NCBI RefSeq assembly: GCF_000720325.1
Contig: NZ_JOJM01000042.1
Location: 1 to 64,000 of the forward strand
Direction of reading: 5' to 3'
Source of the DNA: Streptomyces sp. NRRL B-1347
GTDB lineage: Bacteria; Actinomycetota; Actinomycetes; Streptomycetales; Streptomycetaceae
DNA length: 64,000 nucleotides
The notes below the pieces were generated by a model. That model ran no database searches and was not told the origin of the DNA. It saw only the letters and a program-made list of their open reading frames with translations. Shown here in pieces: positions 1-7,766 of this stretch. The position numbers and the translations under genes are program-made. Numbering within the stretch: position 1 is the stretch's first letter; each line of letters begins with the position of its first letter.

Positions 1-1113
1 GGCCGGGGGCGTGGGGTCCGGTGGTGCGGGGGGCGGGGGTTCGGCGCCGCGTGGCCGGGGCTCGGCGGCGCGGGCCCGGGGTGAGGGTTTGGCGGGCGGC
101 TCGGGGGGCGCGGGTTTGGCGCTCGGCGCGGGGGCGGGGGGCTCGGCGGCCCGGGGCCGGGGCTCGACGCCTCCTGGCCGGGGCTCGGACCGTCCTGGCC
201 TGGGCTCGACGCCCCCTGGCCAGGCCTCGGCGCTTCCTGGCCGGGCTTCGGCGCCTCCCGACCGGGGCTCGGCGCCCGGCGCCGGGGGTTCAGCGCCAGC
301 CGCCCAGGGCCTGTCGCGCGGTGCCGGGGGCTCGCCGCCCGTGGCCGGGGGCGGACCGCTCGGCGCTGGGGGGCTGGCGCCTGCCGCGGGGGGCCTCGTG
401 CCCGCCGCTGGGGGCCTGGTGCCCGCCGCCGAGGGCCGACCGCCCGCTGCCGACGGCGGACCGCCCACAGTTGGGGGCTGGCTGCCCGCCGCCGGGGGCC
501 TGGTGGCCGCTGCCGGGGACCGACCGCCCGCTGCCGGAGGCCGACCGTCGGCCGCCGGAGGCCTGGTGCCCGTCGCCGGAGGGCGCAACTCCCCCGCGGG
601 CACCTCCCGTTGCCCCGGTACTCCGCCCGTGTCGGGTGGCCGCGTGGGCGCGGGCGGCCTCGACGGTGCGGGGGGACGCGCGGAGACGGGCGGGGCGGGC
701 GGGCCGTCCTCGGCGGGGCCCACCCGCGCGCTGCCCGCGGCGTACGCGGTGGCGTCTCTGGGCGGCCGCTCCGGGACGGCTGGGGCGGCCGGGGCGGCCG
801 GAGCCGACCGGCTGCCCCGGGAATCGACCGTGGGCTTCGCCGTGAAGGCGCCTCCTGGTGGCCGGTCCCCGGTCGGCGGGCCCACGTGGTCGTCGCGGTC
901 GGCACGGTCGTCGCGGGATTCGGGTGTGGGCCCCGGCGCCGGGACGGACGGGCCGCCTCCGGCGTCCTGGCCCACCGTCCCCGACGCCGACGCGAACCGG
1001 TCGTCCAGGGAATCGGCCGCGGCCGCGGGCCCCGTGTCGTCCTTCGCCTCGTCGTACAACTGCGCCCACCAGTCGGCCTCCTGACCGGTGGGCCTCTCCC
1101 CCTGCTGGCTCAT
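1..1113 (-). CDS. Pro/Ala-rich conserved actinobacterial protein, 3' end cut off by the window
   Basis: The frame is open from an ATG at 1113 down to base 1 (371 codons, no stop seen), so only the N-terminal part is present. It begins MSQQGERPTGQEADWWAQLY, continues with an acidic stretch, and then becomes Pro/Ala/Gly/Arg-rich and surely disordered. Two short repeat families are visible: PPAAGTR-like heptads (about residues 210-260) and PGxxEPR-like heptads (about 290-340). I associate this N-terminus with Streptomyces proteins that end in a PP2C-type phosphatase domain. That is memory only, because the catalytic part lies outside the window. The gene is divergent from the regulator at 1368, across a 254-bp gap in which I saw no clear operator. 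Confidence 0.6.
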   Translation of the reverse strand, partial: MSQQGERPTGQEADWWAQLYDEAKDDTGPAAAADSLDDRFASASGTVGQDAGGGPSVPAPGPTPESRDDRADRDDHVGPPTGDRPPGGAFTAKPTVDSRGSRSAPAAPAAPAVPERPPRDATAYAAGSARVGPAEDGPPAPPVSARPPAPSRPPAPTRPPDTGGVPGQREVPAGELRPPATGTRPPAADGRPPAAGGRSPAAATRPPAAGSQPPTVGGPPSAAGGRPSAAGTRPPAAGTRPPAAGASPPAPSGPPPATGGEPPAPRDRPWAAGAEPPAPGAEPRSGGAEARPGSAEAWPGGVEPRPGRSEPRPGGVEPRPRAAEPPAPAPSAKPAPPEPPAKPSPRARAAEPRPRGAEPPPPAPPDPTPPA

Positions 1114-1367
1114 GCCCCTATTGTCCACCGCACAGGCCGTACGAAAACGGTGCATCCGGAAATTCCAGCCGGGGGTGGCCAGGGGTGGCGCGGGGTGCCG
1201 GGCGGGCCCACCCCCCACGGGAGGACCGCCCGGCGAGGAGGCCACCCTGGCAGACGGGCAGGTGGTGCGGTGATGATGTTCGCGGCGGGTTTACGCCGTG
1301 GCCAGTTTCCGCCAGCCACGGAAGAGCAGCAGGAACGCGCCGGAACGATCGGGGAGGGAGCCGCCGC

Positions 1368-2375
1368 ATGCTGGCCGCTATTGGTCTGGACGAGACGCAC
1401 GAGGCGGCGTACCGCGCGCTGGTGTCGGTCGGGGCGGCCGACGTGCCGGACTTGGCGCGCCGCCTCACGCTCGCCGAGCCGGACACCGAGCGGGCGCTGC
1501 GCCGGCTCGAACGGCACGGCCTCGCGGCCCAGGCCTCGGGCCGGGCCGGGCGCTGGGTGGCGGCGCCGCCCGGCGTGGCCCTGGGCGCGCTGCTCACCCA
1601 GCGGCGCCACGACCTGGAGCAGGCGGAGCTCGCGGCGACGCTGCTCGCCGAGGAGTACCGGGGCAAGGCGGCCGAGCCCACCGTGCACGACCTGGTCGAG
1701 GTGGTGACGGGCGCGGCCGCGGTCTCGCAGCGCTTCCTCCAGCTCCAGCTCGGCGCGAGCCGCGAGGTGTGCGCCCTGGTGACGGGCAGGCCGGTCGCGG
1801 TGACCGGCATGGAGAACGACGCGGAGGAGCAGGCGGCGAGCCGGGGCGTCGCCTACCGCGTGGTGGTGGAGCGCGCGGTGCTCGCCGCGCCGACGGGTCT
1901 GACGGAGATCGCGGAGGCGATGGGGCGGGCCGAGCGGGTGCGGGTCGTGGACCGCGTACCGACGAAGCTGGTGATCGCGGACGGCTCGCTCGCGATGGTG
2001 CCGCTGACGTCGCGGACGGCGGAGCCAGCGGCGCTCGTGGTGCACGCGAGCGGGCTCCTGGAGTCCCTCACCGGCCTGTTCGAGGCGGTGTGGCGGGGCG
2101 CCCTGCCGCTGCGGCTCGGCGAGGGCGGCGCGGTGCGCGAGGCCGCGGACGGGCCCGACGGCACGGACCTGGAGGTCCTGTCGCTGCTGCTCGCCGGGAT
2201 GACGGACGCGAGCGTGGCGAAACAGCTGGACCTCGGCCTGCGCACGGTGCAGCGCCGGGTCAAGCGGCTGATGGAGCTGACGGGCGTGACGACCCGGCTG
2301 CAGCTGGGCTGGCACGCGTACGAACGGGGCTGGGTGGCCCGCGAGGCGGGCGCCCCGCGCCCGGCCCGCGGCTAG
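1368..2375 (+). CDS. Two-HTH transcriptional regulator (TrmB-like N-terminus, LuxR-type C-terminus)
   Basis: Encodes 335 residues. The N-terminal ~70 residues look like a TrmB-type winged helix (AAYRALVSVGAADVPDLARR and following). The middle is an effector-like domain. The last ~65 residues read as a LuxR-type HTH (LSLLLAGMTDASVAKQLDL, then RTVQRRVKRLMELTGV). The start is ATG 1368 because a GGGAGGGAG ribosome site lies about 8 nt upstream and homology-like sequence begins there; the frame stays open further 5' but with low-complexity sequence. It is probably a cytoplasmic DNA-binding regulator of unknown ligand. Its targets cannot be read from the sequence. Confidence 0.85.
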   Translation: MLAAIGLDETHEAAYRALVSVGAADVPDLARRLTLAEPDTERALRRLERHGLAAQASGRAGRWVAAPPGVALGALLTQRRHDLEQAELAATLLAEEYRGKAAEPTVHDLVEVVTGAAAVSQRFLQLQLGASREVCALVTGRPVAVTGMENDAEEQAASRGVAYRVVVERAVLAAPTGLTEIAEAMGRAERVRVVDRVPTKLVIADGSLAMVPLTSRTAEPAALVVHASGLLESLTGLFEAVWRGALPLRLGEGGAVREAADGPDGTDLEVLSLLLAGMTDASVAKQLDLGLRTVQRRVKRLMELTGVTTRLQLGWHAYERGWVAREAGAPRPARG

Positions 2376-2450
2376 CCGGCCGGTCCGGGCGCGGGGGCAC
2401 CGGGACTAACGCGACCTGCGGTTTCGCACCCGCTCCTGCACGCTTGGCAG

Positions 2451-2936
2451 ATGGGAGCGTGGGAGCTCGCACTGGTCGGGGTGGTGATGCTGCTCGGCCT
2501 CTGCGGCGTCCTTGTGCCCGGCGTGCCCGGCTCGTGGCTGGTGTGGGCCGGGGTGCTGTGGTGGGCGCTCCAGGACCCGCACGGCCTGGCCTGGGGCGTC
2601 CTGGTGGGCGCGACCCTGGTGCTCCTGCTGTCCCGGGCGGTGCGCTGGCAGCTGCCGCCCCGGCGCCTGCGGGAGTCGGGTGCGGGCCACCGTCTGGCCG
2701 CGTACGCGGGGGCCGGGGCGCTGCTCGGGTTCTGTCTGCTTCCGGTGCTCGGCGCGGCGCCGGGGTTCGTGGGCGGGATGTATCTGGCGGAGCGGCTGCG
2801 GCTCGGCGGGCGCGGCGAGGCCGTGACGGCGGTGCGCTCGGCCCTGCGGGCGGGCGGCTGGAGCGTGTTCGTGGAGTTGTACGCGTGTCTGCTGATCGTG
2901 GGCGCGTGGGTGGGCGCGGTGCTCGCCAGGGGGTGA
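2451..2936 (+). CDS. DUF456-family integral membrane protein
   Basis: Encodes 161 residues, mostly hydrophobic, with four or five membrane segments (about 5-25, 30-60, 85-115 and 138-158). The signature is the GVLVPGVPGSWLVWAG loop followed by a Gly-rich helix pair (GFVGGMYLAERL), typical of DUF456. The function of the family is not established. The gene lies 75 bp after the regulator stop, on the same strand, so it could be co-transcribed. The start ATG has no strong ribosome site. Confidence 0.85.
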   Translation: MGAWELALVGVVMLLGLCGVLVPGVPGSWLVWAGVLWWALQDPHGLAWGVLVGATLVLLLSRAVRWQLPPRRLRESGAGHRLAAYAGAGALLGFCLLPVLGAAPGFVGGMYLAERLRLGGRGEAVTAVRSALRAGGWSVFVELYACLLIVGAWVGAVLARG

Positions 2937-3033
2937 CGCGGCGCCGCGCGGCCACCGGGGCACGCTCGGCCGGGTGTCATGGCGCGGCCCACGCACCGGT
3001 GCGCGCACGAGGTCCGCGTGCCAGCCTCACCCC

Positions 3034-3411
3034 ATGACCGAATTCAGCGCGGCCGAGCGCGCGTACCTGAAGTCCCAGCGTCTGGGCAGGCTCGCCACCG
3101 TCGACCCGAACGGGCAGCCGCAGGCCAACCCCGTCGGCTTCTTCCCGCAGGACGACGGCACGATCCTCATCGGCGGCTACGCGATGGGCACCACCAAGAA
3201 GTGGCGCAACCTCCGGGCGAATCCGAAGGTGGCGCTCGTCGTGGACGACATCGTGAGCGAACGGCCGTGGCGGGTGCGGGGCGTGGACGTCCGCGGCCAC
3301 GCGGAGCTGCTCACCGGGCCGCACGAGCTGGGCCCGCAGCTGAGCAAGGAGCTGATCCGCATCCATCCGCGGCGCATCCACAGCTGGGGCCTGGAGGGGG
3401 ACGCGGGCTGA
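3034..3411 (+). CDS. PPOX-class F420/FMN-dependent oxidoreductase
   Basis: Encodes 125 residues spanning a complete small pyridoxamine-5'-phosphate-oxidase-like split barrel. It starts MTEFSAAERAYLKSQRLGRL, followed by ATVDPNGQPQANPVGFFPQD, and has the TTKKWRNLRANPKVALVVDD segment expected to contact the cofactor phosphate. Such proteins in actinomycetes usually bind F420 or FMN and reduce or bind small organic substrates; the substrate is unknown here. The ATG at 3034 is chosen because the family N-terminus begins there; the upstream extension is low-complexity. A perfect 16-bp palindrome lies 16 bp after the stop. Confidence 0.88.
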   Translation: MTEFSAAERAYLKSQRLGRLATVDPNGQPQANPVGFFPQDDGTILIGGYAMGTTKKWRNLRANPKVALVVDDIVSERPWRVRGVDVRGHAELLTGPHELGPQLSKELIRIHPRRIHSWGLEGDAG

Positions 3412-3427
3412 CGCCGGGCCAGCGGGC

Positions 3428-3443
3428 CTGCGCCGCGGCGCAG
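3428..3443 (+). terminator. GC palindrome after the PPOX gene
   Basis: Perfect 16-bp palindrome CTGCGCCGCGGCGCAG beginning 16 bp after the stop codon. There is no U-tract, which is common for streptomycete terminators. It separates the PPOX gene from the iron-box promoter. Confidence 0.4.
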
Positions 3444-3482
3444 TTGGGGCACGGGCGGCCACGGGGTCGGGCGGTGGCGGCG

Positions 3483-3512
3483 TTGACACCGGAGAGCGAG
3501 CAAGCTTAGGTA
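3483..3512 (+). promoter_or_regulatory. Sigma-70-type promoter of the iron-regulated surface gene pair
   Basis: TTGACA at 3483-3488 is a consensus -35. TAGGTA at 3507-3512 is an acceptable streptomycete -10 at 18-nt spacing. The -10 lies inside the iron box at 3506-3524, so a bound repressor would block RNA polymerase directly. Confidence 0.6.
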
Positions 3513-3524
3513 TGCCTTACCTAA
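3506..3524 (+). promoter_or_regulatory. Iron box (DmdR1/IdeR-type operator)
   Basis: The 19-bp sequence TTAGGTATGCCTTACCTAA is a near-perfect dyad with TTAGGT and ACCTAA arms. It matches the known DtxR/IdeR/DmdR operator consensus TTAGGTTAGCCTAACCTAA closely. It ends 49 bp before the start codon at 3574 and overlaps the -10 element. Under iron-replete conditions Fe(II)-DmdR should repress the two downstream genes. Confidence 0.85.
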
Positions 3525-3573
3525 CTAGCGAGCCCTCCGGGGCTTCGCTCGGCCCAGAAAGGTGCCCGCACCC

Positions 3574-4107
3574 ATGCGTACGCGTACCCGCGCCCTCCTG
3601 CCCCTCGCCCCGCTCATGGCGGCCGCGCTCACCGTCGGCCTCGCGAGTTCGGCGTCCGCCGCCGACGTCACCGCGAAAAGAACCATCACCGACGGGGGCA
3701 AGACGTACCACCTCGCCCTGACGGGACCGAACGCGGCGGCGGCCGGCGGCGCCAACGTCACCGTGTCCGGCACCGGTTACAACACCTCGCAGGGCGTCTA
3801 CGTCGGCCTGTGCGCCGTCGAGGGCGCGCCCGGCGCCAACAAGCCGACCCCGTGCCTCGGCGGCCAGGACCAGTCCGGCACCACCGGCGCCTCGCACTGG
3901 GTGTCCAACACCGGCGGCGGCACCGTGCCCAACAGCTCCCGGTTCGGCGCCAACGGCAGCTTCTCGGTGAAGATCCACGTGAAGGCCGACCTCGGCGGCG
4001 GCAAAGTGTGCGGCGAGACGGTGGAGTGCGCGATCGTGACGCGCGCCGACCACTTCGACTCCGGTGACCGCAAGTACGACGTGCACATCCCGGTCACCTT
4101 CCAGTAG
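3574..4107 (+). CDS. Secreted, iron-regulated neocarzinostatin-like Ig-fold protein
   Basis: Encodes 177 residues. A Sec signal peptide (about residues 1-29, ending ASSASA-ADV) is followed by one domain. It carries VTVSGTGYNTSQGVYVGLC, a second Cys in PTPCLGG, the pair VCGETVEC, and a closing ATRADH-like segment with DVHIPVTF. The VSGTG...VYVGLC pattern and the two Cys pairs resemble neocarzinostatin-type Ig folds; the assignment is by eye. The same domain recurs in the next gene. ATG 3574 fits the AGAAAGG ribosome site better than the GTG at 3562. Its position under an iron box suggests a role in iron or heme capture, but no ligand residues are identifiable. Confidence 0.75.
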   Translation: MRTRTRALLPLAPLMAAALTVGLASSASAADVTAKRTITDGGKTYHLALTGPNAAAAGGANVTVSGTGYNTSQGVYVGLCAVEGAPGANKPTPCLGGQDQSGTTGASHWVSNTGGGTVPNSSRFGANGSFSVKIHVKADLGGGKVCGETVECAIVTRADHFDSGDRKYDVHIPVTFQ

Positions 4108-4123
4108 GCGGGCCGCTGCCGCC

Positions 4124-6220
4124 ATGAGACGCCACCTTCCCCTGTCCGCGGCGGCGGCGACCCTCGCCGCGCTCGCGGTGCCCTTCGCGGGGTTCGCACC
4201 GGCCGCCGACGGCGCGAACCCCCCGGCGGGCAGGCTCGGTTACCACCGCGCCGCCGACTTCACCACGGCGGGCAAACCCCTCGACGTCCTGATCCACCCC
4301 GAGTCCGGCAAGCTCTACGTCGGCTCCGACGACGACGCGGGCACGGCGGACGCCAACGAGATGGGCCTGTACGTCCTGGACCGCGCCGACGGCACCGTGC
4401 GCGGCCGCACCGCCAAGGCGCCCGGCTCCACGGGCACGCCCCGTGAGGCGGCCGTGCGCCGCATCGCGGAGCCGCTGCCCGGCGACGGCGTCGTCTTCCA
4501 CTACCCGCTCAAGGGCCTCGGCACGGCCAGGGGCGGCGACCCGGAGGCGAAGGGCGTCTGGCTGCCCGGCGCCAAGGTGACCGACGTCGGGCCGGGCGTC
4601 TCCGCCGGTACGACCCTGGTCGTGCGGGGCGCGGACCTCGCGGAGGTCGACACGGCCACCGGCGCGGCCAGGCGGACGGTGACCCTGGCGGGCGGCGGGC
4701 AGTTCGCCGTCGACGCGCGCCGCAAGGCGGTGTGGTCCGCGGACCTCGCGAACCGGCGCCTGTACCGCGTCGACACCGACTCCTTCACGGTGACCAAGAC
4801 CGTCGAACTCCCCGTCGCCGAGGGGTCGGAGGGGTTCACCGCCGTCGACCCGGACACCGGCGCGGTCTGGGTGGGCCGCCAGGACAAGATCATGGTGTTC
4901 GGCGCGGACGGCGCCCCGCGCACCACCCTCACCGGCACCGACCTCGCCCGGGACGTGGCCTTCGACGGCGGCCGCGCGTACGTCGCCTGGCAGGACGTCG
5001 GCGACCCGGACGCGCCCGGCTACGACGGGCAGGGCGCCCTGACGGTCCTCGACACCGGCACCCTCAAGCCCGCCGCGAAGCCGGTGCCGCTGCACGGCAA
5101 CGTCGCCCAACTGGGCGCCGCCGCCGTCGCGGTGGCGCCGGGCGGCGCGGAGGTCTTCGTCACCAGCCCCGCCCAGGGCCGCGTCACCCGGATCGTCCGC
5201 GCGACGCCGCCGCGCGTCACCGAGTCGCCGCAGGACGTCACGGCGAAGGACGGCGCCGAGGTGACGCTCAAGGCCCGCGCCGACGGCTCCCCCGAGCCGG
5301 TCGCGCGCTGGCAGCGCAGCACGGACGGCGGCCGCTCCTGGCGCGCCGTCGAGGGCGCGACCGGCTCCTCGTACACCTTCACGGCCCGCGCGGCCCAGGA
5401 CGGCCACCGCTTCCGGGCGGAGTTCAGGAACGACGCGGGCACCGCGCACACGGAGCCCGCGACCCTGACGGTCAAGGGCGCGAAGCCCGGCGACGAGGGG
5501 TCCGCCACCGGCCCCGGCGGCCAGAAGCTCACGGTCACACCGGTGCGCGGCCTCGCGCCGCACGACCAGAAGGTGACGGTCACGGGCACCGGTTACGACC
5601 GGAAGAAGGGCATCTACGTCGCCCTCTGCGTCGACAACGGCCCCGGAAAGACGCCGACGCCCTGCGTGGGCGGGGCGGCCACCACCGGCGGCGCCAAGTC
5701 CTCGGCGTGGATCTCCGACAACCCGCCGCCGCACGGCGGCGACCTCGCCAAGCCCTACGGCGCGAACGGCTCCTTCGAGGTCGGCCTGACCCTCGACGCG
5801 AAGGACGCGTACACCGACTGCCTGACGACGCGGTGCGTGCTCGCCACCCGCGCCGACCACACCCGACCGGGCGACCGGTCGCAGGACGTACGGGTGCCGG
5901 TGACGTTCGCGAACGGCGGGGACGACGGCGGCGACGGAGATGACACCGGCGGCGACGGAGGCGGTGGCGACGACTCCGGCGACGACGGTTCCGGAGACGA
6001 CGGCTCGGGCTCCGGGACCACCGGCGGATCGGGCGACGGGTCCGGTGGCGGCTCCGGCGGCGGCTCGGTGGGCGGCGGGTCCGACGCCACCTCCCCCACC
6101 GGCGGCAGCCTCGCCTCCACCGGCCTGACGGTGACATCGGCCGCGGCCCTCGCGGCGGCCCTCGTCGCGACGGGCTGGTACGCGCTGCGCCGCGGCCGGC
6201 GCACCGGACTCAGCCGGTGA
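4124..6220 (+). CDS. Sortase-anchored surface protein: beta-propeller, Ig-like and neocarzinostatin-like domains, LAxTG signal
   Basis: Encodes 698 residues. Order: signal peptide (1-26); a YVTN-like propeller region (about 30-360) with repeated GKLYVGSD, KAVWSADL and GAVWVGRQ blades; an Ig-like domain (about 364-455, with PEPVARWQRSTDGG); a neocarzinostatin-like domain (about 465-597) with the same four-Cys layout as the preceding protein; a Gly/Ser/Asp linker (about 600-655); then LASTG at 663-667, a hydrophobic helix and an Arg-rich tail. LAxTG is the class E sortase signal of streptomycetes, so the protein should be covalently linked to the wall. It starts 16 bp after the previous stop, hence shares the iron-box promoter. 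Function is inferred to be extracytoplasmic ligand capture under iron limitation. Confidence 0.8.
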   Translation: MRRHLPLSAAAATLAALAVPFAGFAPAADGANPPAGRLGYHRAADFTTAGKPLDVLIHPESGKLYVGSDDDAGTADANEMGLYVLDRADGTVRGRTAKAPGSTGTPREAAVRRIAEPLPGDGVVFHYPLKGLGTARGGDPEAKGVWLPGAKVTDVGPGVSAGTTLVVRGADLAEVDTATGAARRTVTLAGGGQFAVDARRKAVWSADLANRRLYRVDTDSFTVTKTVELPVAEGSEGFTAVDPDTGAVWVGRQDKIMVFGADGAPRTTLTGTDLARDVAFDGGRAYVAWQDVGDPDAPGYDGQGALTVLDTGTLKPAAKPVPLHGNVAQLGAAAVAVAPGGAEVFVTSPAQGRVTRIVRATPPRVTESPQDVTAKDGAEVTLKARADGSPEPVARWQRSTDGGRSWRAVEGATGSSYTFTARAAQDGHRFRAEFRNDAGTAHTEPATLTVKGAKPGDEGSATGPGGQKLTVTPVRGLAPHDQKVTVTGTGYDRKKGIYVALCVDNGPGKTPTPCVGGAATTGGAKSSAWISDNPPPHGGDLAKPYGANGSFEVGLTLDAKDAYTDCLTTRCVLATRADHTRPGDRSQDVRVPVTFANGGDDGGDGDDTGGDGGGGDDSGDDGSGDDGSGSGTTGGSGDGSGGGSGGGSVGGGSDATSPTGGSLASTGLTVTSAAALAAALVATGWYALRRGRRTGLSR

Positions 6221-7601
6221 CCGACGGCCCTGACGGTTCCGCACGCGCCTGGGCACGCAAGTGCCGCACCGCGTACGACCGCCAGGGCCGCCACGCGTCG
6301 TCCACCCGCTCGCCGGGCAGGGCCACGTCCGGATCGCCCAGGGCCCGCATGCGGATGACGGCGGCCGCCGCCGCGTCCACGCCGTCCACGGCGAGCAGCC
6401 GCCGCTCGGCGTCGTCGCGGTCGACGCCCGCGTCCAGGCGTACGACGCCCTCGGCGAGCGCGGCCGCGAGCGGCAGCCGGCCGGCCAGGGCGGCGGGCCC
6501 GGGGAAGACGTGCGTGAGGGCGCCGCACGGGGACGGCAGCGGAGTGCCGTACTCCGCCACGATCCGGGCGGCGGCCTCCCGGCCCACGGCCGCGCGGATC
6601 GCGAACTCCTCGGGGTCCGCCGCGCCCGGCGAGCGCAGGCCCGGCCGGGCGCGCACCAGCGGCGCGAGGCGGGCGTGCGCGCCCAGGCGGTCGTCGACGG
6701 CGTACGGGTCGGCGTCCAGGTCGAAGAGGCCGCGGAGCCGCTGCACGGCCGTGGTCAGGTCGCGCAGGTCCGTCAGGTGCAGCCGGGCTTCGAGCCAGCC
6801 GCTCTGCCCGGCCTCGCCGCGCCTGCGCGGGTCGCGCTCCTCGACGGCCACGATGCCCGAGGCGTGCGGAAGGCGCAGCGTGCGCCGGTAGGTGCGGGCG
6901 CCGCGCTCGCCGCGTACGTCCTCCACACCGGGCAGCGCCTCGTCGGCGAGCAGGTCGAAGGCGGCGACGGCCTGGTAGGGCCCGCGGTAGGCGAGCCGCA
7001 GCGGGATGCCCGCGGCGGGCGTGGCCCGGCCGCCGCCCCGCTTGGGCGCGGCGGCGCGCAGGGCCGTGGGCGTCAGCTCGTACACGGCGCGGATGGTGTC
7101 GTTGAACTGCCGCACGCTCGCGAAGCCCGCCGCGAACGCGATCTCCGTGACCGGCAGGTCGGTGGTCTGGAGCAGGACGCGCGCGGTGTGCGCGCGCTGC
7201 GCCCGGGCGAGCGCGACCGGGCCCGCGCCCACCTCGGCGGTGAGCTGGCGCTGCACCTGCCGGGCGCTGTACCCGAGCCGCACCGCGAGCCCGCCGACGC
7301 CCTCGCGGTCCACGACCCCGTCGCCGATCATCCGCATGGCGCGGCCCACGACGTCCGCGCGCACGTTCCACTCCGCGGACCCCGGCACGGCGTCCGGACG
7401 GCACCGCCGGCAGGCCCGGAAACCCTGGCTCTGCGCGGCGGCCGCCGTCGGATAGAACTTCACGTTCTGCCGCTTGGGCGTCACGGCGGGACAGCTCGGC
7501 CTGCAGTAGATCCCGGTCGTGGACACGGCGAAGAAGAACTCCCCGTCGAACCGGGCATCGCGACTGCGGACGGCTTCATACCTGGTATCGAGATCGTTCA
7601 C
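6210..7601 (-). CDS. AdaA-AlkA fusion (methylphosphotriester-sensing activator plus degenerate glycosylase domain)
   Basis: Encodes 463 residues. The N-terminal Ada zinc domain has the four ligands C33, C37, C64 and C67 (YCRPSC, then ACRRC); C33 would accept methyl from DNA phosphotriesters. An AraC-type HTH follows (about 85-185). The rest resembles AlkA_N plus HhH-GPD glycosylase but is shortened. The usual GQQVS motif, the PG(I/V)GPWTA hairpin and the (T)DLG catalytic Asp segment are not visible, and only RMRALGDPD and AWRPWRSYA are easily recognised. It probably still regulates an adaptive alkylation response; glycosylase activity is doubtful. The start is GTG 7601. It overlaps the convergent surface-protein gene by 11 bp. 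Confidence 0.85.
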   Translation of the reverse strand: MNDLDTRYEAVRSRDARFDGEFFFAVSTTGIYCRPSCPAVTPKRQNVKFYPTAAAAQSQGFRACRRCRPDAVPGSAEWNVRADVVGRAMRMIGDGVVDREGVGGLAVRLGYSARQVQRQLTAEVGAGPVALARAQRAHTARVLLQTTDLPVTEIAFAAGFASVRQFNDTIRAVYELTPTALRAAAPKRGGGRATPAAGIPLRLAYRGPYQAVAAFDLLADEALPGVEDVRGERGARTYRRTLRLPHASGIVAVEERDPRRRGEAGQSGWLEARLHLTDLRDLTTAVQRLRGLFDLDADPYAVDDRLGAHARLAPLVRARPGLRSPGAADPEEFAIRAAVGREAAARIVAEYGTPLPSPCGALTHVFPGPAALAGRLPLAAALAEGVVRLDAGVDRDDAERRLLAVDGVDAAAAAVIRMRALGDPDVALPGERVDDAWRPWRSYAVRHLRAQARAEPSGPSVTG

Positions 7602-7721
7602 ACGTCCAGTGTGAGCGGCCCCGGACAAGCCAGCTAGCGGAATTCGGACACGCAGCTCGCCGCCCCGCTCGCTGTGGGCACAGCCCCGGGCGCCGACCAA
7701 CAGGACGACCGGGGCCCGCCC

Positions 7722-7756
7722 CGGGGCAGCCGGGAGGGAACACCCCGGCTGCCCCG
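7722..7756 (-). terminator. Rho-independent-type hairpin after rsgA
   Basis: A 13-bp perfect stem (CGGGGCAGCCGGG with its complement) and a 9-nt loop, ending 10 bp past the rsgA stop. No U-run follows. It lies between rsgA and the start of the AdaA-AlkA gene on the same strand. Confidence 0.7.
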
Positions 7757-7766
7757 AACGGAGGCG

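Noticed and set aside
1..600. CRISPR-like repeats
   Set aside because: Units are about 21 bp, back to back, without unique spacers, in frame with a Pro-rich protein.
11..1084. Plus-strand open frame of 357 codons in the first kilobase
   Set aside because: It is antisense to the minus-strand gene that starts at 1113, has no ribosome site and is made of Gly/Ala repeats caused by GC bias.
858..1367. Longer N-terminus for the two-HTH regulator
   Set aside because: The added 170 residues are Arg/Pro-rich and precede a clear ribosome site; ATG 1368 fits the domain start.
4094..6256. Minus-strand open frame of 720 codons opposite the surface protein
   Set aside because: Arg/Ala/Gly-rich translation without domain, antisense to a gene with signal peptide and sorting signal.
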